From contig NC_092859.1 in NCBI RefSeq assembly GCF_032062135.1, positions 32,493,249-32,557,248 on the forward strand: a stretch of 64,000 nt of DNA, written 5' to 3'. Position numbers and translations under genes: made by a program. This stretch comes from Pyxicephalus adspersus (Eukaryota > Chordata > Amphibia > Anura > Pyxicephalidae). The notes below the pieces were generated by a model. It was not told the origin of the DNA. It searched no databases and saw nothing but the letters and a program-made list of their open reading frames with translations. Of this stretch, positions 57,601 to 64,000 are shown one piece after another. Positions within the stretch are counted from its first letter, which is position 1, and the number at the start of each line of letters is the position of its first letter.

Positions 57601-60600
57601 TTTTCTGAAAAGAGAAATAATAGTGGTTTGGAAGTCATTTTTATTGTAAAGTTTTAATGTGAAAACTTAATTTTTTTGGTAATATAGGGTAGAGGTTTAG
57701 AAACCCCTTGCAGATTTGCTCTATCAGAGGGATTTACCTTTACTCCCAGGCTTGCGGACAATATGGAAGAGAGAGGCTGGAGCAAGAGAGGGAAAGATCA
57801 TCTGCCAAGACAGATAGAACTATAAACTGGCAAAATGAAGACATACCTATACGATGAAGTCGCAAAAAGTTGAAAATAATCTTGGCAGACTAAAACAAAT
57901 TGATTGAAGTTATTTATTATTATTGGGAAACTATGACACAGGATTCACATATTGTTCATTATTTTAGAAGAACACAACAGCAAGTATTTTGGACATGCTG
58001 GCTCTCCCTAGTTTAGCTTGAGCTACTGATCTCTGGTAATAATAGTCTATAGGAGCGCTTCACCTTCTGGTTAAAGTATATCTAATTTAAATGTGCAGAG
58101 TGTAATATCTGATTTATAATTTTTAAAACTTTTTTTTTTGTTGTTTCTTGACATAAAAGTTATACAAAACGTTTCCTTTATTACAGAGGAGGTTTCCCGC
58201 GATTATGCTTTTGGGGAGACGGATCCCTTAATACGGAGCTGTCTCCTTCATCCATGGCAGCCAGTGGATCTTTCCCACGTTAACCCCCAAACCCCGGAGC
58301 CAACAGAAACTTATTATCAGGTGAGATTGTACTGCTGCTTTTACTTTTAATGTCATCCCTAAATTTATTTTTCAATGTGTTTTGAAATCATTCTTCACTG
58401 TTTGGAGTTTATGAAAGCAGTTTCTTAAAACATTTTTTGCAAGGTTTCTTACTCAGAGATCAATCCAGTAACAGCATTTTCTCATGCATTCTGACAATGC
58501 AAATCCACTGCCTCACTGGTAGCAGGATTTCTGAGTTAGGAAAAATTGTAGTAAATGTACAAAAATAATTTACTTCGGAAATCCCTCCAATCAAGCTAGA
58601 AAATACATTTCTGGTTTCCATTAGCAGTAAAGGGGATCTTCCTGAGCATCCATATGGTAGCCATCACTGCCTACTGTGTAGCTGAAATGCAAGCTTTTTA
58701 TTATTTTCATTGCTTTTCTGCTTGGAAATTCATTGACCTGGAGCAAGTACACTGCTTGGAAGTAATAAAGCGCAGATAAGACTGACCACCATGGGGCTTC
58801 TATATACCAAGTCGTCAGTGGCAGCTCCTGTTTTTTTTTTTTTCTGGAAGGTGCCCTTATTGTTGTTCTTGCCCATGCAATATCTGAACCTTTTATGTAT
58901 GTATTATTACTGTTTGCTTTGAACATTCTACATAACCTTATTTGTTTCATTTTAGTCTATTTTTTGTGAAAATAAAGAAACCCTGCCTAACCCTGTGGAG
59001 CCTCCGATTCATGACAAGAATAAAATCTTCAAGTACGTAACTGACTCTCTTATGGTTACACATATGTTTGTCTTACAATAGGCTACTAGGAATTGGATGC
59101 ACATAACCTGGGCACCTGGGTCACAGGATAACATTGATGGTGGCATCAGCGTTTGGGTCTTGAAGCAGGTAGAGCTGCCCAGCAATGGTCCGTGCCTTCT
59201 TTTATATGGTGGCCATCATTCAGATTAACAGTGTGATAAAGCACATTCTTCCACCTTGTGCACAGCATATAGACTCCCTTTCCTCTTGTTTTCTATGTCT
59301 TATCTTGTCAGATATGTTTATCAATCCATTACATTTTGCACGGTAATTGTAAACTGTTATATTGATAACATTTGTATAAGTGGAATTCAGCATACAGATC
59401 TCAATCTTCCCTCTGTGCAGGATCTACACAGATATGCAGCAGGTTCTGAACGCTGTTGACCATCCACGCTTTGTGTTTACAAATGATGAGAAGGAAGCAG
59501 ACATACTGGTCAATTTCTCTCACATCAAAGATTACAAGTGAGTAAAGCACAGCCATTATAAATGGGTCTCTGTATTCATATGTCTGCAGGGAGCTGCATC
59601 TGCTGTGCAGTTTATGTGCCGTTCTCCATGTTGGCGTTTTTAATTTGATTTGTTCTGTTTCCATCAGAACCCTGAGCACTGAGAGGCCTCACGTCCTGCT
59701 GAACCAATTTCCATGTGAAAATCTGTTGACGGTTAAGGATTGCCTGGCATCAGTTTCACGAAGGGTTGGGGGTACTGAGGGCCCAAAATGGCTTCCTCGT
59801 ACTTTTAACCTGAAGACCGAATTGCCACAGTTTATCAGTTACTTTAAACAGCGTGAGCAACGGTAAGAAGATTCATATTTATTAGCGAAATTAATTCATA
59901 ATAAACCCACTGCATATAATGGAGTCTTACAGCTGCACTCTTTTTTTACTCTCATATCTTATGAGAAAATCTATGGACAGAACAGTAGGCTACTTCCAGC
60001 ACAGAAAAACTTTTAGGTATTGTATGAAATTAAAAAATCACTTTTATTAAATATACCATAAAAAAAATATACCACAAAAACCATAAAAAATGGGAGTAAC
60101 AGAAGTAAATACACTGTATCCTTTAACAAAGTTTTTACAAACGTGTATCAGGAATCAAGGAGACAGAGAAGTTTGGTCTCAGCTCGACGTGTTTCGCCCA
60201 TATGGTCTTATTCAGGGGATAAATAGAGACCATTACATTACAGTGTTGATAGTATGCCCAATCAAGAGTAAAAGCAATATATCAATAGTTGGATGTAGAC
60301 CCAAATAAAGGAATATTGAGGTGCTTTTATGGGTTCAGACAGCAATAATTGTTGGGGGTCTCACTGACTCATGTATCATGGGAACATTCATTAAGGTTGT
60401 TGAAGAAAATATTCCTTATAGAAAGGGTTCAAGAAGGGTAGAGTTACACAATCAATGTCAATGGAGGTCTGGATAAGTTATACATTGATAGAGGAAGACA
60501 AAATGAAAGGATGAAACCTAACGTGGATCATTTGATATAGAGAATGTCTCCCGATTCCAGTACTCGAATTCAGCTTCAGTTGGGAGGACATGTACTTCGA

Positions 60601-63085
60601 ATAGGGGGATTTTTTATATGTCCAAGGAGTATAGGAGTAGTGAGCCAGGTGCCAGGTTACCTCTGTTACTCTCATGTATTTATGTTTTTATAATTCTTGT
60701 ATATTTAATAAAAGTGATTTTTTAATTTCATAATTTCACAATACCTAAAGGTTTTTCTGTGCCGCAAGTAGCCTATTGTTCTGTCCTTACATTTTCCCAT
60801 AAATTATCCCTACTCGGACATTAAGGCACATTAATCAAATTGAGTGAGTTATATCAGCTTACATTACTATTAGGAGGTTGAGGTATTTGTTCCCAATCTA
60901 CTCTCATCTTCATTGAGCTTCTCATTGTCCCTACAGCGGAGAAGACAATCACTGGATCTGCAAGCCATGGAACTTGGCAAGGAGCTTGGACACCCATGTC
61001 ACTACCAACTTGTCTTATATCATACGCCAGAGAGAGAGCACGCCAAAGGTTGGTGCAGCACAAAATCACCAGCTCGCTCTGACATAAATGATCTTACACC
61101 TCTTTCTCTATTGTAACCAATCCAACCAATCTCATACTTTCAGAATAGGTTGAATTATTCTGATTGTTTGCTTTGTCTACAGCCACTTTACTGCAGTGAT
61201 CAATGCACAGTATGTTTAGGATAACTGGTTATAAAGAGGCAATGAACTCTGGACACTCTGCCTAAAAGGCAAATAGCATAGAACTGGTCACCAGTATTAC
61301 CTGTGATCCCCCATGGGCTTACCATGTGTTTGTATAGGGGTGCCCATCTTGGTAGAGGCAGGGTTTTCCTACCTCGTGTCCGAGACAAACAGAACAGCAG
61401 CACCATAGTGACAATAACAAATCTGGTGAGACTTGCCGTCTAAGGCCCCAGACCCTAAGATATTATACTGCAGATACAAAGCTTTGAGGCTGTATACACT
61501 TCCTGTGCCTAGGCACACTCACTAACTAGGAAAAATACATGTAAAAATAAAAGGTGTAATTTTAATTCCACTGCCTAGACACAAATACAGTTTTTTCTGC
61601 AATGAAATCATAGTAATAAAGTCATAAAAAGTCATAAAAAGTAATCATTTTAGAATACAATCTTTGTATTTTCCTAATTTACAGGTTGTATCAAAGTACA
61701 TTGAGAATCCTGTACTTTTCCATCGGGATGACGTTGGAATGGTGAAGTTTGACATCCGTTACGTGGTCCTTCTTCGTTCAGTGCGACCGCTCAAGTTGTA
61801 TGCCTATGATGTGTTCTGGCTGCGCTTTGCCAATCGGTAGATATTCACGTTTGTACTTTAACCAATGAGATTCTCCTTTTGATCTGCTTGGTTCTTGATC
61901 TCAGGGACCACATGCATTCTGCTAGCACAATGTTTTCAACCCTTGCTGTTATTTATTAGTAGGTTGGATCTATAAAAAGATGGCCATGTCTATTCCTCCT
62001 TTATATATAATATAGTTAAAAAAATGTGTGTGTATATATATATATATATATATTATACTGTATTATGACTATACTATAATTATAGCATAACAAAGGGATT
62101 CAGCTGAGCTTTGATTTTTATCCTTTGCGCAACATTTAATTGTAAGTAAATTAACTTGTATTGTAATGTTTATACTTGGACTAAACCTCAAGCCTGTAGC
62201 CTTTGATCTTGATGCTGACATAACTATTATCTTGAACGTTCAAGGGTGACAAAACCCAACAACAAAAATCTAATACTGAATATGGCAGCTGCTCATTTCT
62301 TTGTGAAATTTTTCTTTTTTTTTTTCAGGCAATGAACATTTCTAGCATATCCACAAACACCTGTTGATCTTGCAAGAAAAGCAGATACGATTGTCCAATC
62401 TAGATGGCAACCATGGCCCCTTTCTTTGATAAAGTACAATGAGTGTTGTCACCCTAGAACAGGAAGTGTGTTATTGGCAGGTTCACCAGGTGAAAATAAA
62501 ATCAACCAAACCTGAGAAAATTAAACAAATGCAGTCTCCACATCTAACTACTGGTAAACTGCAATGTGTTAATATTTGGCCCTTGGTTTGGATTCACTTT
62601 AAATCCCCATAAAATAAAACTTATCTGGTGTCCAAAGCATTGACTTTCCCAGACTTCCAGTTTGTGCCAGGATATGGCACTGTCTAATAATTGTAGTATA
62701 AGGCATTTGTGTTTGTGATAATGTCCTGGCCAATCTGGGCCTCTAGCTTTGAAGGTTTGCTTTCACTCACAGCACAAAATGGGGGTCAGAGTAATTCCAG
62801 ACCATGTTTGATGTAATCTTGCTTAATTCTTACAGGCCATTCTCACTTGGTGATCTAGATGACTACGAGAAACATTTCACAGTTATGAATTATGCCCCAA
62901 GCGTACAACTTAAGCAGGTAAGTGGAATCCTGTCCATTCTTAATCAGACTGAAAACCCCCTGGAAGGAGTAGTTGTCTCATTTTTTGCTTCAAACTTTGG
63001 CCTGTTTGTCTTTTAGATCCATTGCGATGAATTTATCACCATGTTTGAGAAGCAGTATCCTGACTATCCATGGAAATCAATACAG
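51508..63085 (+). CDS. TTLL12: TTLL12, 5' and central part of gene (12 exons)
   Basis: TTLL12 is a conserved tubulin-tyrosine-ligase-like pseudoenzyme. From literature it binds tubulin, affects tubulin tyrosination and histone H4K20 methylation, and restrains RIG-I/MAVS signalling. Twelve exons join in frame: 132+182+199+160+134+77+117+195+112+152+82+69 = 1611 nt, 537 codons without a stop. The N-terminal half carries the conserved GVPQMYW, an acidic stretch ([11 protein letters not shown], about residues 57-67), [26 protein letters not shown] and [13 protein letters not shown]. The TTL-like half has [54 protein letters not shown] and [12 protein letters not shown]. The human protein is 644 residues as I recall, so about 105 C-terminal residues lie past the right edge. 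Every junction has GT-AG borders. Confidence 0.97.
51640..54154 (+). other. TTLL12 intron 1
   Basis: About 2.5 kb. It includes a 'CCAGGGCCGCCATTAGGAGGGG' dispersed repeat at about 51992-52150, a repeat stretch at 53440-53575 shared with SCUBE1 intron 3, and a hAT-like element at 53616-53872. At 51770-51900 blocks (GGTGACAACACTTCTGC) match inverted or degenerate copies at about 19080 and 62440, so this too is a dispersed repeat. The remainder is unremarkable. Confidence 0.8.
53616..53872. mobile_element. hAT-like MITE (CAGGGTTTCTCGACC end)
   Basis: CAGGGTTTCTCGACC at the left and GATCAAGAAACCCTC at the right are inverted. The interior CAGAGGTTGCTAGAAGTTCC and CTGAGCAATTTGGGCC match 9599-9854 closely in order. 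The target duplication is not clear. Confidence 0.82.
54155..54336 (+). CDS. TTLL12: TTLL12 exon 2 (acidic stretch)
   Basis: Acceptor CTCCTAG, then [20 protein letters not shown] and a run of Glu/Asp, ending [16 protein letters not shown] with two bases left for the next exon. The donor GTTTGC is weak. Read-through would add an unrelated peptide, so correct splicing is supported by the match of the joined SIFLIDHAW to the family. Confidence 0.95.
54337..56143 (+). other. TTLL12 intron 2
   Basis: About 1.8 kb. It contains an inverted copy of the 'AACCTAACTGCATG' repeat (54495-54772). A C/T-rich, A/G-poor stretch follows at about 54880-55230 (strings such as CCTTCACTCTTCAACAC), which opens long but meaningless frames. 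The rest has no recognised content. Confidence 0.8.
54495..54772 (-). repeat. Dispersed repeat, 'AACCTAACTGCATGTTTTTGG' family (inverted)
   Basis: On the plus strand it reads GGGTCCCAGGTTTGAATC, CTGCATGGAGTTTGCAGG, TTAGGTTAATTGGCTTCCCC, ACAGCTATAACATGACTATG and GTACAGCGCTACGTAA. These are the complements, in reverse order, of the blocks at 6893-7213. Confidence 0.9.
56144..56342 (+). CDS. TTLL12: TTLL12 exon 3
   Basis: Acceptor TTTCAG; encodes [40 protein letters not shown] and [12 protein letters not shown], nearly colinear with human TTLL12. Donor GTAAGC; phase 0 end. Confidence 0.97.
56343..57297 (+). other. TTLL12 intron 3
   Basis: About 955 bp with no repeat family that I recognise and no alternative exon. 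A polypyrimidine-poor but usable acceptor (ATCAATCTTTAG) ends it. Confidence 0.85.
57298..57457 (+). CDS. TTLL12: TTLL12 exon 4
   Basis: Acceptor TCTTTAG; encodes [20 protein letters not shown], then [20 protein letters not shown], the SET-like/N-terminal conserved region. Donor GTATGT, phase 1 end. Confidence 0.97.
57458..58186 (+). other. TTLL12 intron 4
   Basis: 729 bp, A+T-rich, nothing else recognised. A T-run is present at about 58128-58140 before the acceptor. Confidence 0.9.
58187..58320 (+). CDS. TTLL12: TTLL12 exon 5
   Basis: Acceptor TTACAG; encodes [20 protein letters not shown] and [12 protein letters not shown], ending EPTETYYQ. Donor GTGAGA, phase 0 end. Confidence 0.96.
58321..58955 (+). 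other. TTLL12 intron 5
   Basis: 635 bp with a T homopolymer at about 58830. No repeats or exons recognised; the minus-strand frame at 58621-58950 has no recognisable features. Confidence 0.88.
58956..59032 (+). CDS. TTLL12: TTLL12 exon 6
   Basis: Acceptor TTTTAG; a short exon encoding [20 protein letters not shown] and KNKIFK. Donor GTACGT, two bases carried over. This is among the less conserved parts; the human equivalent also has ENKE..LP and HIFKVYTD. Confidence 0.93.
59033..59420 (+). other. TTLL12 intron 6
   Basis: 388 bp, nothing recognised beyond the splice borders GTACGT and TGTGCAG. Confidence 0.9.
59421..59537 (+). CDS. TTLL12: TTLL12 exon 7
   Basis: Acceptor GTGCAG; encodes [20 protein letters not shown] and [15 protein letters not shown]. 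This marks the entry to the TTL-like fold (the ADILFNFSHFKDY block in human). Donor GTGAGT. Confidence 0.97.
59668..59862 (+). CDS. TTLL12: TTLL12 exon 8
   Basis: Acceptor CATCAG; encodes [28 protein letters not shown] and [20 protein letters not shown], the most conserved core of the family. Donor GTAAGA. Confidence 0.98.
59863..60936 (+). other. TTLL12 intron 8
   Basis: 1,074 bp, of which about 845 bp is the long-TIR element described separately. Without the insertion the intron would be about 230 bp, similar to its neighbours. Confidence 0.9.
59959..60803. mobile_element. Long-TIR non-autonomous element with 'CGTTTCGCCC' core
   Basis: The left arm (about 59959-60060) reads TTATGAGAAAATCTATGGAC, AGAACAGTAGGCTACTTCC and AAAAATCACTTTTATTAAAT. 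The right arm (about 60697-60803) is its complement with few changes, giving inverted repeats of about 100 bp. The centre holds GCTCGACGTGTTTCGCCC and TCTTATTCAGGGG, a core seen at three other sites in the window. There is no transposase. The family is not named; the outer limits are approximate and no target duplication was resolved. Confidence 0.88.
60937..61048 (+). CDS. TTLL12: TTLL12 exon 9
   Basis: Acceptor CTACAG; encodes [20 protein letters not shown], then [13 protein letters not shown]. In active TTLs this region contains the ATP-grasp lysine/KP motif (here W-I-C-K-P). The donor GTTGGT is weak, but the next exon continues the protein exactly (PK|VVSKYIE). Confidence 0.97.
61049..61684 (+). 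other. TTLL12 intron 9
   Basis: 636 bp. Begins with the weak donor GTTGGT; nothing else recognised. Confidence 0.88.
61685..61836 (+). CDS. TTLL12: TTLL12 exon 10
   Basis: Acceptor TTACAG; encodes [39 protein letters not shown] and FWLRFAN. The KFDIR-Y block is the TTL signature in which active enzymes have KFDLR. Donor GTAGAT. Confidence 0.98.
61837..62835 (+). other. TTLL12 intron 10
   Basis: 999 bp. Contains a TG/TA compound microsatellite (62024-62054). A stretch at about 62440-62500 (GAGTGTTGTCACCCTAGAAC) is related to the repeat at 51770-51900. No alternative exon is seen. Confidence 0.85.
62024..62054. repeat. TG/TA compound microsatellite
   Basis: About four TG units followed by about eleven TA units inside TTLL12 intron 10. 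Confidence 0.95.
62836..62917 (+). CDS. TTLL12: TTLL12 exon 11
   Basis: Acceptor CTTACAG; encodes [20 protein letters not shown] and PSVQLKQ. Donor GTAAGT, phase 0 end; a 99-bp intron follows. Confidence 0.97.
63017..63085 (+). CDS. TTLL12: TTLL12 exon 12
   Basis: Acceptor CTTTTAG; encodes 23 residues, [23 protein letters not shown]. Donor GTTGGT is weak, as for exon 9. The exons coding the C-terminus (ATP-binding NFNPDC-type region in human) are not in the window. Confidence 0.95.
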
Positions 63086-64000
63086 GTTGGTACAAAGCAA
63101 TGTAAGGTACCCATAGACCTGAAATAAACTGCAGGTTTAGAATACATACTTTAATTTTTAGCTGCAGTTCACAAAAAGGAAATCATGGAACTGAAAAGAG
63201 ACAGAGATAAGACAATAAATTAAGAGACATGGAGGACCTCCAGCCACTAATCACATCTGTGAGCTTTGGAAGTTGTAGCCTTCCCGCAACTCTGCCCTAT
63301 GTCCTGGGATTACAACTTTGAGGTGCTTGCTTCATAGTGGGTGCCCGGATGATGAACAGTGAGAGAGATAAGTGCATTTCAGTGCATTGATCTTCCCTGT
63401 AAGAAAAGCCTACTGCAGTGCTGGCCATATTAGAGACCTATTACAGTACAGTACAGTTTTTGCGGAGGTGATGTTAGATCTCTATTTGCTTCTTAAAGAG
63501 AACCTGGCACTGGCACTATGCAATCACATAAACATTTATGTTCTAAGTCACAATCCAATATATGTGGAAGCAACAGATAACAGATCATTACTTCATGATA
63601 TAAGTGACCCTAAGTCTTAAAACATAACTGGTTGTTTAAAGCTATAATTACCATATCCTAAATGTAGCTACACTTACTGGAAGTCTTTCCTTCTACTGAA
63701 GCAAATATGGCCACACTTTTAAACTTTGTTAACAGTGCATCAGATACTTGATTAACCACCTGGTGTCTACATAACTACACTGATGTCTAGATTTCTGTTC
63801 CAAAAGCGTTACACTGTTTTTCATGAAATTTTGTTTTTTAAATTGTAGACTTGTAACTTACAGAAATATGTCCGAACAAGGGTCTAGTAGATATCATGAA
63901 TATAAAAAATGTAAAAGACACAAAAATCAGCTTAAACAAGAATACATAAATAAATGAAAAATACTGAAAATGCGATAATTCGGTATACTGTATAGTAATA
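63086..64000 (+). other. TTLL12 intron 12 (partial, runs off right edge)
   Basis: At least 915 bp. No exon 13 was found, and the human-type continuation AEIF.AF.ELF is not encoded here. The sequence is A+T-rich, especially after 63840. Confidence 0.85.

Overview
The window is vertebrate nuclear DNA, most likely from a frog (probably a ranoid). It holds two interrupted genes with GT-AG introns and vertebrate-only proteins. The rest is A+T-rich DNA packed with short terminal-inverted-repeat elements, LINE remnants and satellites of kinds I associate with frog genomes. The species is inference; nothing in the window fixes it.

Left part (1 to about 28.6 kb, minus strand): the 5' end of SCUBE1, a secreted or membrane-tethered EGF/CUB protein. 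Exon 1 (signal peptide) is at 28334-28421, exon 2 (first EGF domain) at 26032-26154 and exon 3 (second, calcium-binding EGF domain) at 9288-9413. The three exons join in one frame. Intron 2 is 16.6 kb, and intron 3 runs off the left edge. The rest of the gene lies outside the window.

Middle (about 28.6-51.2 kb): no gene that I can support. It holds several foldback (MITE-like) families, a GATA compound microsatellite, a stop-free 21-bp minisatellite, two hAT-like elements, a nested TIR insertion, a run of 'TACGTACAC' foldback elements, a 33-bp minisatellite array and two assembly gaps (78 and 777 N).

Right part (about 51.2-64 kb, plus strand): TTLL12, a tubulin-tyrosine-ligase-like pseudoenzyme. 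A GC-box-rich promoter precedes exon 1. Twelve coding exons join in frame to 537 codons, and the last roughly 105 residues fall beyond the right edge. Intron 8 carries an element of about 845 bp with inverted repeats of about 100 bp.

SCUBE1 and TTLL12 are also neighbours in human (22q13), so the linkage supports orthology. Here they point away from each other, whereas I recall both human genes lying on one strand. That difference, the two coding-frame minisatellites and the well-bounded mobile elements are the main points of interest. I found no operon, CRISPR array or novel enzymatic system, and none is expected in this kind of DNA.
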